Below the pieces are notes generated by a model. It saw nothing but the letters and a program-made list of their open reading frames with translations, did not search any database and had not been told where the DNA came from. This document shows positions 22,736-33,600 of a DNA stretch of 64,000 nt, piece after piece. Origin of the DNA: Amborella trichopoda (taxonomy: Eukaryota; Streptophyta; Magnoliopsida; Amborellales; Amborellaceae); NCBI RefSeq assembly GCF_000471905.2, contig NW_006498507.1:2645278-2709277 (forward strand), written 5' to 3'. Within the stretch, counting starts at the first letter, position 1. Each line of letters begins with the position of its first letter. The translations under genes and the position numbers were made by a program.

Positions 22736-23640
22736 TGTCTTCCTGATAGATTCCATTATAAAACCAGAACATTTGACTTATGAGCCCCAAACACTTGCCA
22801 GTACTTACCTCATTAATAACCTGAACCCATCAAACGGAAATAAAACACGAGAATGGTTTGAAGCTATCTTGTTAGAAACAGGTTCTATTTCTCTGATACA
22901 TTTCTATCAAAAAAATACAAAAATAATAGCATATTTCAAATTTCAGACACGAAAGATATTATCTTATAGAGAATGGGGAACTAACCCACAGAGAGGGAAG
23001 AAGTTACAAGCAAGAGGGAAGAAGTTACAAGCATTAGAGTTCCAAAATAAATATTATAAATATTCTGATTATATTGATGCTTAGAATAAAGTATTTGCAT
23101 ACCAAAATATTAATAATTCTTACTCGTGGTTATTCAATTTAAAATGCCTATTCTTGAAACATTTCCTAACTGGTTTAAGAACTGGTTCATGACATGGGGA
23201 TCAGATTCTCAAATTCTTCTTAAGGATCTAAAAATTTCTCAAGAAAAGTTTGTAGAATTCAATGGGAAAGACCCAAATATCGACTACACTTATACTTCAT
23301 AGCTATTTACCAAATACCATGGATAATGAAGTGGCAATATGCAATATCTGACAATATAGTTAATACTTTTGAATACATCCCAAGATTGGGAAAGAAAATA
23401 TTTGTTAAGTGGTGGGATATTTTTTGAGAACAAGACCCTTAACCTAGACTGCATAAAAATAAAGAGAATACCGGGTCATGCCCAATATGAAAACCCAAAT
23501 ACTCTTTCTAAATATATTACTAGAATGAATAAACAAAACCCTTTAGCAGCCAAAGAAGAGCTGCAGAAACATCTGCTGCAAATGATAGAAGAAGAAGTCG
23601 AACAACAATCATCATCACAAAATACCTACATATTTATATA
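22719..23640 (+). pseudogene. Downstream ORF of the pararetrovirus, copy 2
   Basis: Starts abruptly at KEPVFLIDSII, equivalent to about 18805 in copy 1, so the Pro/Ser-rich first 90 residues are absent. The run LTYEPQTLASTYLINNL and ILSYREWGTNPQRGKK are near-identical to copy 1. A small tandem duplication repeats RGKKLQA (22996-23030). Stops and frameshifts follow, then EEVEQQSSSQN near 23610. The first copy continues with an acidic tail, while this one is cut at about 23625. Confidence 0.7.
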
Positions 23641-23745
23641 TATTTGCATAACCTACCTTTAAATTAAAGGTACCTTGTTCGTATATATCGAAAATTGGTA
23701 CTTTGGGTATATTCCAATTCTGTATTTGTTTTTCTATATTATCAA
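23640..23745 (-). pseudogene. Inverted fragment of the movement-protein start
   Basis: The minus strand reads NWNIPKVPIFDIYEQGTF then NLKVGYA, the N-terminal movement-protein block seen in plus orientation at about 21177-21250. The plus-strand movement protein resumes immediately after it at 23746. It may be an in-place inversion of about 100 bp. Confidence 0.75.
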
Positions 23746-24376
23746 TTACAAGTAACCAGGAAAATTTTCAACTACTATCAAATAACATAATTCAAAAACA
23801 TAAAGATAATAATTATAATTATTTACATATAGAACTAATACAAGTAGTAATAAAACCTTTAACTAGGTTAGGACTTAATAACTCTATACTAGTATGTTTA
23901 AGAGATACTAGGCATAATAAATTTTCAGATTCATTGTTAAGAATGGTAGAGTCTAGTCAATGCAATGGACCAATATATTTTAGTTGCTTCCCTAATTATT
24001 CTGTTTCACTAAAAGATCCTAATATTCCTAAGGTATTAACATTAAATCTTAAAACTCAAGGTTTTGATATGACCCCAGGATCACAAAATATTGCTATAAT
24101 ATATAGAATATATTACAAAGTTATGAACACTCTATATCCAAAAGTAATACAAATGGATACTAGAGGAAAAACTACATTTTTCCAAACCAATATAGAAAAA
24201 TCTAATACTATTATACCCAAGTCAATAGAATGGTCAGAAATAGTATTAACAGAATCTTGGTCTATACAAAATGACAATCAGAATTTTCAAGCACCCTCTA
24301 AAAATATACCAAACAGAATGATAGAACATATAGATGAAAATATAGAAATACAATTTACTAATAAAAAAAAAAGATA
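23746..24376 (+). pseudogene. Pararetroviral movement protein, copy 2
   Basis: This reading frame is open for most of the domain: ENFQLLSNNIIQKH, LIQVVIKPLTRLGLNNSIL, CLRDTRHNKF (with the conserved 30K-family Asp in LRD), GPIYFSCFPNYSVSLKDPN and GFDMTPGSQNIAIIYRIYYK. It is better preserved than copy 1 (no stop from 23746 to 24374). A stop follows an AAAAAAAAA run that probably shifted the frame, since coding similarity continues downstream. Its own N-terminus is inverted next door. Confidence 0.85.
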
Positions 24377-24379
24377 AAA

Positions 24380-25183
24380 ATAGTAAAGATGATTCTAAAA
24401 TAAAACCACATAAGACATATTTAGAACCATCTAGAAGTTCTACTTCATCTATTAATCCAAAAATACAAGGAGTAATAAGAACAAGAGAAAATATTGTAAT
24501 ACTTCAATACAAAAAGATACAAAATGAATCTAAGAGTGACCCAGACTTCTTCGACTTTGAAATGGATTTTCATATATTAATTCTGCAAGAAGAACAGAAA
24601 ATAAATAAAACCTTTATAAAGGCAGATTATTTATCTAATGATAATAAAGAAATTAGAAATTGGTATCTTACTACTTTTGAACCTAGATTAATAGAACTAT
24701 TTCATAAAAAATATAATAAGTTTCTTAAAAAAGAAAAGCAAAATAAAAGATTTTTTATATGGTTAAAAGAAATCTTAGCAGAAAAAGGACTTGTAGTTCC
24801 TAATTTTGATATATATACTTTAGAAAGTCAATATATGACTTATAATACCTCAGAAGGAAATAAAATTACTAGTGTACACCCTCCGGAAAGAAGCTTTGTA
24901 ATAAAAGGAAAAGAATCAGGTAGTTCACCCACTTTAGAAACAAAACCTATTCCATATAAAATGACTACTGGTAAAATAGTACATAGATAAGAATTAATTC
25001 CTCATATAATAGAGCAATAGTTATACTAATTTATATATACAATCCATAGGCAAACAAACATTAAGAATATAAAATATGTTAAGACCCGCTCCTATACAAG
25101 AAACACAAATATCTTTATTATTCAAACTACCACCTACTATGAATAAAGAAAGATTTCATATTTGAGATAATAATAAGACCCTT
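24380..25183 (+). pseudogene. Polyprotein linker between movement and coat protein, copy 2
   Basis: The best open part is 24562-24990: LILQEEQKINKTFIKADYLS, RFFIWLKEILAEKGLVVPNF, ITSVHPPERSFVIKG. After a stop at 24988, similarity to copy 1 continues in broken frames. It is Lys/Glu-rich with no domain I recognise, and is equivalent to 22081-22628. Confidence 0.65.
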
Positions 25184-26115
25184 ATGGATCACTTAATATC
25201 AAAATTAGCTAAACTTGAAATAAAGAAAAATACGAAAAAAGATATTATCGATATCAAAGGAAAAGGAAAAATCCTAGAATCAGAAACTTTAACTCTTCAA
25301 GAAGAACCCATGATAGAAGACACAATAGAAAATAGAGAAATCGCATTTACTGAAAATAATAATAATGATCAGTCTCTCCAAAAAATATCTTATGGTAAAA
25401 ATTGGAAACCTGCCACAGCCAGACCATATCATCCTAGACCCACTCCTATTGATATTCAATTTGAAGAAGATTTAATATCTCATACAACCTCCTATTCAGG
25501 AAGAATAGTAGTAAACTGGAATATAGATGGCATATTTGAACATCAAATTCTTGATACTATGAAACACATGACCATGTATGCATCCGCCTGTAAGATGGTA
25601 AGAAACCATGACCAAGAAGTTGCCAAAGCCATAGTATGTGGATTCACTAGATGGCTTCGTGGTTGGTGGGACTTTCACCTACCTGAAAATACCAAAAATC
25701 AAAATTTAAATACCACTCGACAATGAACTGTTAAAAATGAGCAAAATCAAGATGTATTATATTCTGAAGGTGATGCCGTAAATACTCTTATTTATACTAT
25801 CACTCTTCATTTTGTGGGGAGTACAGCCCTACTTGAAACTCGTTCTGAAGATCTATTATTTAATTTAAAATGTCCAACATTATCACACTATAAATGGTAT
25901 AAAGATGTATTTTTCTCAAGATTATTAACTAGAGAAGATAGTCAATTAGATCATTGGAAAGAAAAATTTATAACAGGATTACCCTATTTATTTGCTGAAA
26001 AAGTAAAAAATAGACTTAAAAGTAAACATGGAGGTATAATACCATATTCTGTTTATACTTTAGGAGAATTATCTGCTGAAATATGCGCAGAAGGATTAGC
26101 CCTATGCACAGATAT
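25184..26115 (+). pseudogene. Pararetroviral coat protein, N-terminal part (plus copy)
   Basis: Open from 25184 to 25723 (180 codons), one stop at 25724-25726, then open again to about 26115. It contains a Lys/Glu-rich start, a block with VNWNIDGIFEHQILDTMKHM and GFTRWLRGWWDFHLPE, then GSTALLETRSEDLLFNLKCP and HWKEKFITGLPYLFAEKVKN. It stops mid-domain at CTDMK, before the Lys-rich region and zinc knuckle, where the inverted RT segment begins. 25490-26115 is the inverted partner of 28030-28650. Confidence 0.8.
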
Positions 26116-26485
26116 GAAATTCTTTTATTTGGATTTGCCAGTATCCAGATTTTAAATCAAATTTAGAAAAGATATAAGCATTGATAAATCTATCTAGTAG
26201 ATCTTTTTTATTTGGTATGGGATATCTTATCCATTGGAGTGCCTTATTTAATGATTTATAATTTATTACTAATCTTGGAACTCCTCTTTCTTTTTCTGCA
26301 TTTTTATTTACATAGAATGCAGCACAAGTCCAAGGCGAAGTACTTGGTCTTATTAATCCTTTTCTTATTAATTCATCTATTTCTTTTTTACAAAATTTTA
26401 ATAATTTTGCATTCATTTGTATAGGTCTAGCTTTTGTAGGAATTTTAGCTTCAGTAAAATTGGATTCATAAGGTAAACTAACCAT
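26116..26485 (-). pseudogene. Pararetroviral reverse transcriptase, N-terminal part
   Basis: A 120-codon open stretch on the minus strand with FTEAKIPTKARPIQMN, IDELIRKGLIRPSTSPW, RLVINYKSLNKALQWIRYPI and FSKFDLKSGYWQIQIKE, the fingers and first palm Asp region of caulimovirid RT. It is cut immediately after that palm motif, at the junction with the plus-strand coat protein, so the YIDD box is missing here. A separate YIDD fragment is at 22628-22735. Confidence 0.88.
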
Positions 26486-26499
26486 ATGCTTTTTTCTAT

Positions 26500-27100
26500 T
26501 TCAAAAGGCATTAGGTAATTCACTACATATTTAATTTTCTATTTGTTTTGTAATAGTTTTGATTTGTTCTCTAATTTCAGTGGATTGTAATTTTTCTTCT
26601 ATCATTTTATAATTTATTTCTTCTTTTAAAGAATAATTTATTTCTTCTTTTAAAGAATAAATAAAGTATTCTTTTTGTTTAATACTATCTTTAACTCTAT
26701 TAATTTCTTTTATTTTTGGTTTATCTATGAATTCAAATTTTATTATTTGTCCTGGTATAGTTGTCTCTATTCCTGTATTATTTATAGTTATTGGATAGAG
26801 TAAGGTAAGAAATGGTACTCCAAGTATTACTGCTTGGCTTTAATCCTTTTACCATTATAAAGGGAGTGTTAAAACAATGTCCATTATTATAGACAACAGC
26901 ATCAGATAATTTATAATTAATAAATAATCTACTTCCATCAGCAGTATTTAATATTTGTATTGTTTTATCAAAATATTTAGTCGATACAAGACATACAGTT
27001 TAAATCTTCTCCTGAGTCTACTAAGGCTAATGATTGAAAATTATATTCTTCTTGTACTATGATTTTTATTAATACAAATCATTTTTGTGTAATAACTTTA
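26500..27100 (-). pseudogene. Pararetroviral aspartic protease region
   Basis: On the minus strand LALVDSGEDLNC carries the retropepsin catalytic DSG (codons at 27010-27018), with Glu where Ala or Thr is usual. ILNTADGSRLFINYKLSD and, in another frame, LGVPFLTLLYPI follow, as in the flap and C-terminal parts of these proteases. Several stops and frame changes interrupt it. A Lys/Glu-rich linker leads to RT and includes a tandem repeat of NYSLKEEI at about 26610-26655. Function is release of the polyprotein parts. Confidence 0.75.
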
Positions 27101-27179
27101 TTTATTAGATTTACAAAGTTATTATTTGTTTCACCCTTTGTTCCTGATGATTCTGGTTTGTTTATTCTTATAGCTTGAT

Positions 27180-27480
27180 TATGGTTATCTATTAATTGAG
27201 TAAATTCTATTTCATCTGTATCTGTTATATTTCCTTAAACTTCATTTTGTAGTTCTACGATTTTAATTCTATTTGTCAATTGTTGTAATTCTATTTTTAC
27301 TTCATTTATTTCCTTTTTTAATTCTATGATTGTTGGTTCTTTTTTAATAGTATCTTTTCTATTAATCTTTTCAATTATTTCTGTAAAATTATATTCATCA
27401 GGGGGTTTTATCAAAGGAGTAGGTTTATTTTTTGCCTTTGTTATATTAATCAATTGAGTTATAATTTATCTTTTTTCATC
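27180..27480 (-). pseudogene. Polyprotein linker with predicted coiled coil
   Basis: The minus-strand frame 27453-27235 reads a Lys/Glu/Ile-rich stretch, with IIELKKEINEVKIELQQL showing heptad-like spacing. It lies between the coat-protein zinc knuckle and the protease. A short coiled coil is the likely form; role unknown. Confidence 0.5.
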
Positions 27481-27675
27481 TGGGTCTGTAATTTTCTCTA
27501 TTAGATCAAGTATTAAATTATCTTCTTTAGAGAGCATATTACATGAACATTCTTGATTATCAGATTCTTCAGTAGTGCTGGTCCATATCAGATTTTCATC
27601 TTCAATATTTCCTACTAGTGAAGTATCACTAGAACTTTCTATAAAACTGTCTTCAGGACTATCTTCATTATATAT

Positions 27676-28655
27676 TTATATAATATCATATATTTTATTT
27701 CTGATAGCTTCATCTAATATTAATGTATTTATTTTCTTTTTAACTTTACAATTACTTTTATAATGATCTACTTTTCCACATTTATAGCACACAGATAATT
27801 TTTTCTTTCCTTTTTTATATTTTTGTTTTGGTGAAAACCTTTTCATAAATTTTTCTCTTTTATGTTTCTTATATGGCTTTCTTTCTTTTTTCTCATATTT
27901 ATATTTTTTCTTTTTATAACTTTTATATTTGGATTTTTCAATATTATATCCAAATTGTTCACAGAAGTCTCCTAGTTCTTTTCTACCAGTCATTCTTTGT
28001 TTATCTAATTGTTTCTTTAATTTCATATATATGCATAGGACTAATCCTTCTGCACATATTTCAGCAGATAATTCTCTTAAAGTATAAACAGAATATGGTA
28101 TTATACTTCCATGTTTACTTTTAAGTCTATTTTTTACTTTTTTAGCAAATAAATAGGGTAATCCTGCTATAAATTTTTCTTTCCAATGGTCTAATTGACT
28201 ATCTTCTCTAGTTAATAATCTTGAAAAAAATACATCTTTATACCATTTATAGTGTGATAATGTTGGATATTTTAAATTAGATAATAAATCTTCAGAACGA
28301 GCTTCAAGTAGGGCTGTACTCCCCACAAAATGAAGAGTGATAGTATAAATAAGAGTATTTACATCATCACTTTCAGAATATAAGACATCTTGATTTTGCT
28401 CATTTTTAACAGTCCATTGTCGAGTAGTATTTAAAATTTGATTTTTGGTATTTTCAAGTAGGTGAAAGTCCCACCAACCACGAAGCCATCCAGTGAATCC
28501 ACATACTATGGCTTTGGCAACTTCTTGGTCATGGTTTCCTACCATCTTATAGGCAGATGCATACATGGTCATGTGTTTTATAGTATCAAGAATTTGATGT
28601 TCAGACATGCCATCTATATTCCAATTTACTATTGTTCTTTCTAAATATGAGGTTA
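27676..28655 (-). pseudogene. Pararetroviral coat protein with zinc knuckle (minus copy)
   Basis: The longest open virus frame in the window (310 codons, 28608-27676). It has the same N block as the plus copy (VNWNIDG, HQILDTIKHM, GFTGWLRGWWDFHLLE), then GLPYLFAKKVKN, a strongly basic region KSYKKKKYKYEKKERKPYKK, and a CCHC knuckle CYKCGKVDHYKSNC (27748-27789, CX2CX4HX4C). Family role: capsid and packaging of the pregenomic RNA. It lacks the N-terminal 100 or so residues, being cut near 28650 at a TA repeat. It is the partner of the plus copy in an inverted repeat. Confidence 0.85.
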
Positions 28656-28674
28656 TATATATATATATATATAT
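28653..28674. repeat. (TA)n at the right virus edge
   Basis: Eleven TA units follow the last recognisable coat-protein codons directly. They may mark the integration junction, since caulimovirid insertions in plants often lie at TA-rich sites. Confidence 0.8.
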
Positions 28675-29430
28675 CCTTGTTTCAAATTCTAGCTTTTGTG
28701 GTAGGAATGTTAGAGGACATGGTGAAAAGGTTCTTATAAGGGGTTGAAGAGATGGAAAAAAGTACCACCATGTAAGTTAGGACAAGGTGTTTCATTCAAA
28801 GAGAAAAGGTGCTAAAATTCATGAAGTTAAAAGCTCTTATTTGGTGTCAAGGTAACAGCTCTGTATAGTCACTGGCTTCCAGTCTAAGGAAATGGTAGAA
28901 AAATGGGACTTGTTATAGAATATAGAATGCATTATAGACTTATGATCATTATGCTTCAACCTAGTTATCCTACTCCACGCTTATAGAAAAAATGACTTGA
29001 ACGGCAATATATTTTTGGAAAACTTCTACCTGAAGCACACACAATGGAGTCACAGACAATCATGAATGCTCCCTTCAACCATTTTCCAACTTTGGGATGG
29101 AATGTCATAAAGGATCCCTCAAAAGCAGGAGAAAGTTGTGGCTTGCAGTCTAGCATTAGAAAAGAGCATACCAATGAAGTAAGAATAAAGAACTGTCATG
29201 GGTGCCCAACAACTATGAGGAAATCACTTCAAAAAATACTTGTGAACTTATTAGAGAGCACAGGTCAAACACAAAGCACTCAAGACCATAAACTGATACA
29301 CCTCAACGCCTCGTGATTTGTAGGGATTGCTTATGAGAAGACTTCCAACGCCTCATGATTTTTAGGAAAGGGGCTGGGTCGTGGTGGTAGCACCCCGTAC
29401 CTAGTTACCATCCTGCTGACACCACCCACT
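28675..29430. other. Spacer, no recognised gene
   Basis: A 90-codon frame at 29044-29316 has no motif I recognise. The phrase CAACGCCTCGTGATTTGTAGG and CAACGCCTCATGATTTTTAGG recur 40 bp apart (29305-29365), a small local duplication. Confidence 0.4.
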
Positions 29431-30059
29431 TGTAGGATTCTCGTGAATCCTTAACTTGTGGAATCAGGCATCCCAAACATCAGGATCTCACCCAAGATCG
29501 TGTACATGATTGACTAAATGCGAAGAAGATGAATACAACTATAAATCGAGTGCAAGAAATAAAACAAACATAAAAAAACACATCACAACAACACACGATT
29601 TACGTGGTTCACCCCGTAGGGCTACATCCATGACCTCGGTATCTAAAAATCCACAATCACAATGAAAATTACAGTTTTGGGTTACAAGAAATAATACCTA
29701 TATCTAAATATCGTTAAAAGACCATCACCGATCTCTCCTGACTAAGTGACACCGTCGATCAACATCATCTTTCCCACCGCAATACCGCTACTGGAAAGAT
29801 AACCTCGAGAGCAATATAGAGATTTTCTCTCTCATGGGAATACCACCCGTCTCTCAGAGGCCATGTCTCTCTCTTGGAGACTCATCTCCGTATTGGAGAT
29901 TCATTTCTATAACCCTCAAAGGAGTGACCATTAAAGGATGGGTATTATAAAAATGTCATTTTCTTGCTTCTCAAGAAAGTCAATTTTATATTTTCTGTAA
30001 TACCCTAATCGTTAGAAGAAAATATAGGAATGGTGATTTAGCTATCACCAAACCCAACA
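29431..30059 (-). mobile_element. Solo LTR, copia type
   Basis: On the minus strand it runs from TGTTGGGTTTGGTGATAGC to AATCCTACA (629 bp). It has a CT/GA-rich middle and the U5-like segment GATGTAGCCCTACGGGGTGA then ACCACGTAAATCGTGTG. Flanking pentamers on the plus strand are CCACT and CCACC, a 5-bp target duplication with one change. No internal region or partner LTR is seen. Confidence 0.75.
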
Positions 30060-30064
30060 CCACC

Positions 30065-32104
30065 GACGCCTTAAAAAAAAAACTAATTCGCTCATCTATC
30101 TAAAAAAACGAGTAGAGGTTTGTCTACCCTATAGAGTTTCCTGAAAAAAAAAAAAAAAAGAAAAAAAGATCAATAGAATGCAAAAATAGGTGCGCATGAG
30201 TGCTACAGGTGCCTCCTATGTAAAACCGATATCGAAGATCTCAATAATCTCTTGACGTGTTTTTGCTAGGGTGATTTGGACAAGCTTTGGAGGGCATCTC
30301 TCCGACTCTAATTTGGATGATATAGCAAGAAAGAAATCGACAAACAAAGGATACTTATTCCGTACCATTCAAAGGGGATATGGAAGATCTACATTCGTAG
30401 CCCAGTAGAAAAGATGGCACACCAGGAAATGAAAGAGAGATTAACATATGAAAGATGGGGTTTATAAACTTCCAACTTGGCCTTGAGTGAGGCAGAGTAC
30501 TGATATCCTAATGTATATATAAAGATAGTTATAGCAACGACCTCTGTAAATAGCTTTGCAAATGCTATACGAAGTAGATTAGTAGTTCTTGGAAATTTAC
30601 CCAAGAAAGGTAGTGAATCAGTGGCAAAAGAAACTGAATGCTGCTCTGCGTGTATAAGAATCGAGCTTGGGCTTGGGCTTGAGTCATGTACTCGATTCCT
30701 ATTTTTGAACTAGTCAAAAAAAAAAAAATAATAATAATAATAATAATGTCTCTGCATATTCTCTCACATTTCTATGTACGTAAGGTCATCTTTGTGAGAT
30801 CCTAGATTTACAGAAGAGGGCTTCGGAGTTCAATTTCCCTCTTCTATATATGGTTATTTCGTTGTCGTCTTTTGGTGGGATGGACATACTTTTCAGGTTG
30901 CTATTCTTAATCTTCTAAATTACTTTTCTTAGAACCCTCTGCACATTATGCATCGGGTTGCTCTCTGGTTTTCTTTCTTGCCAAACAACCATGATAGTGG
31001 GGAGTAAAACTTTCTAAGTCTTAGTTAGATATTTGTTTGTGGATTTCCTTTTAAACCAATTTGTTATAAGACTGTTTGAGCCAGCTACATCGTTAGTGTT
31101 GAACCTCGACGAGATTTTTTTTGCATTTATTTGAAAATATGCGTGAAATAAAAATGTGATCATGATTCTCATTATCAACCTTACATAAGTGGTTTCCCAT
31201 TTGGAATCTCCATCTTTGCACCCTATTGGTTGCATATTTTTTGTAGGGTAGCCATGAGATGCACAAGGTCCTAGGATGAATCGTTTTTTTTTTCAAAGGT
31301 TCGTGTTATTTATTTCTTTTCTTTTTTTAACATTATTTTCGGGTCGTTTTTCTCATCATTATTCTCTTATTTCATAACTATTAGAGGTGAAGTCACCATT
31401 ATCACTAAGAGCCCCAATACATCTGTGGTTAATTTCATCATCACCTAAGTAAGACCAAGCCACTACGTCTCACAATAACGGGGAGGACTCATGTATGTCT
31501 TTCCAAGCCTAAGAGTCCCTTCTCGTTTCTTTATATATATATACATATTTTTTGTTTTTGGACAAGAATACTAAAGTTTTCATTAATTAGTCACAAGACA
31601 TCATCACAATATTACAAAAGAACTCAAAAAATTAAAGGCTCTGAAACCATCTGTTGTCTCATTAACCTCTCTATGAACAGGTTGGAAAGAAACTTCCAAC
31701 TGAGTACTGATATCCATAACCTCCATCCATTTATTTCGCAAAGTCCATGTGAACAAAAGAGAGAGAGAGAAAGTGGGAGAGATGAGTTGCTTAGGGAGAG
31801 TGCATGAGAGGTGGTTCGGATTTAAGTGAAAATAAAACTTTTACTAAGCATATGTGAAACGGGATATTGAATACACGGCACAACAATGCAGCTAGTTTAC
31901 AAACAGTGGACTTCATTTACAGGTTTAATGCGAATGACAGACACTTGAGCAGAGGTACACAATTGAGCAGAGGTACAATTCACATGAATCATCCTTCAAC
32001 ATAAATAAAAGATGGGGGAGATATATAGTTACTCTTTGGAAGTATAATTCACGTATTACATCTTTTTACCTATGGTAAATAATAAAACCAGTTTTTTTTT
32101 TTTA
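30065..32104. other. Intergenic DNA with small retroposon traces
   Basis: No gene supported. AT-rich, with an (AAT)n run at 30727-30748 and a possible LINE 3' end at 31545-31690. Confidence 0.4.
31545..31690 (-). mobile_element. Possible LINE 3' end
   Basis: The minus strand ends ATGAAAACTTTAGTATTCTTG then TCCAAAAACAAAAAATATG, a style common at plant L1 3' ends (coding tail, short UTR, A-rich end). No coding motif is visible, so this is weak. Confidence 0.3.
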
Positions 32105-32232
32105 AGGGTGTGGTTTGTATAGAGCCGAGGCTCTAAACAATCAAATTAGAGCCCACCTTCATATAGTGTCGAGAAATAATGTTTTAATACTAAAAATCTT
32201 TGTGATAGTCTTAAAATATATTTTCTTTTTTA
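32105..32232 (+). mobile_element. MITE, subfamily A, 5' fragment
   Basis: GGGTGTGGTTTGTATAGAGC and GAGGCTCTAAACAATCAAAT through TAAAATATATTTTC match the first 125 bp of full copies. It is cut where the LINE relic begins, so the LINE probably inserted into or replaced its right part. Confidence 0.75.
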
Positions 32233-32249
32233 ATCATCCTCAGAAAGTC

Positions 32250-33600
32250 GAACTGCCGGAAATTGGGAACTTACACCTATCAAAAAAAAAGGCAAAACCC
32301 GTGCAAAACCCAATTGTTGAATGCCCATATTCTCGAGGAAAAAGCATAATGGAGGAAGAGGTGGAGTCCTGACTCCCCATCATTTTTTACACACTAAACA
32401 TACATTTGGCAGTACCTTTCCCCTTTTAATAAGATTATCAACTGTCAAAATCTTTTATTGTACCGCTAACCAAAGCTTGCACTTTGTGAGGAAAAGGCCA
32501 TTTCCAAACTTTGGAAAGAACACGATCCGACCATCTCCACCTCTCCAATTCCCATATAATTTCATCCTTCTAAGAAGTCGAAACATATACTTCTTCTAGC
32601 ATTGACATCAAGGCAAGAAATTTATTCACAATGATATCTGGAACCTTATTATAAAGAAAAATGACGTTTCACACTACTTTTCCATCATTTAGAGCGAATA
32701 AATCAGTCACTTTAGAATGGGAATTGGACACCCCGATTAAATAGTTTTGGGTAAGTTTCTTTAAGGGGCCTATCTCCCAGCCATTTGGAATGCCAGAAGG
32801 AAATACTATCCCCTCTACCAATCTCCCACCTTACACTTCTCACAACAATTTGCTTAGTAGAGGAAATCGCTCTCCAACAAAAAGAGGAAGTGGACGTACC
32901 TCGTACCTTCCCAATCCAACATCCGTTTCTATCCAAACCATACTTCGCCATTAAAATTCTGCACCAAATTTGATTTCTAAGACGTAGACTTCACTACCAC
33001 CATTTAGAGCGAAGAACGATATTAACCAAAGTTACCCTCCTAATTCACAAACCACCCTTAGTGTTTGACATACACACCCGTTCCCACCTTAAAAGATGAA
33101 ACTTTCTTTTTTTCCTCCAAAAGAACCTCACAAAAAATTGCACAACATCGTTTCAATCTTCTTAGAAACCACACGAGGCATCTGAAACAAAAACATTTGA
33201 TAAATAGAAAGATTAGCCAAACATGATTTAATGAGGGTAAACCTTCATTCGAAAGATAATTATTTTGGTTTCCAAATATCGAGTTTGTATTGCACTCTTT
33301 CAAGCACTCTATCCCAAGCCAAAATTGGTAGACTAGATATTGAAATAGGCAGACCCAAAATAAATAAATGGAAAAGATTTCACCCGACATCCTACGCAAT
33401 CAGCCCACCTTTGCACCAAATTATCATCACAACCCACTACAATAAGAGAAATCTTAGAGTAATTCACCTTCAATCTAATAGCAACCTCACAAAAACATAA
33501 AGAACCAGATAGATATTCAACAACTGAGATTCCTCCGCCTTACAGAAGATCATGGTATCATATGCATACTTTAAAGATGGTCTCTTTCTTTCCTTGGCTT
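32250..33600 (-). pseudogene. L1-type LINE ORF2 relic
   Basis: A minus-strand LINE in broken frames. KYAYDTMIFCKAEESQ (about 33570) is the RT catalytic region with the YADD-type box mutated to YAYD. Next come KVNYSKISLIVVGC (about 33450), SSLPILAWDRVLERVQ in a shifted frame (about 33310), and KIETMLCNF-like residues (about 33150). FCWRAISSTKQIVVRSVRWE and IGRGDSISFWHSKWLGDRPL at 32735-32860 lie in the zf-RVT-proximal region. VLPNVCLVCKK near 32400 is the start of the zinc-ribbon end. It lacks endonuclease and most of the RT, as in a 5'-truncated copy. Confidence 0.85.

Larger units (their letters stand above)
18342..28655. mobile_element. Endogenous pararetrovirus, mosaic (Caulimoviridae)
   Basis: A 10-kb block of virus-derived DNA with all the marks of Caulimoviridae: movement protein, coat protein with zinc knuckle, aspartic protease, RT, RNase H, a downstream ORF, and a control region with a tRNA-Met primer site. 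There is no integrase. Segment order is: plus strand 18342-22628 (RNase H end, downstream ORF, control region, movement protein, coat-protein N part); minus 22628-22735 (RT); plus 22732-23640 (downstream ORF); minus 23640-23745 (movement-protein start); plus 23746-26115 (movement and coat protein); minus 26116-28655 (coat protein, protease, RT). The motif style resembles petuviruses and florendoviruses; the genus is inference. No complete genome is present and every block carries breaks. Confidence 0.9.

Noticed and set aside
18342-28655. Reading the block as a Ty3/gypsy retrotransposon.
   Set aside because: There are no LTRs and no integrase, a 30K movement protein is present, and the control region has caulimovirid order.
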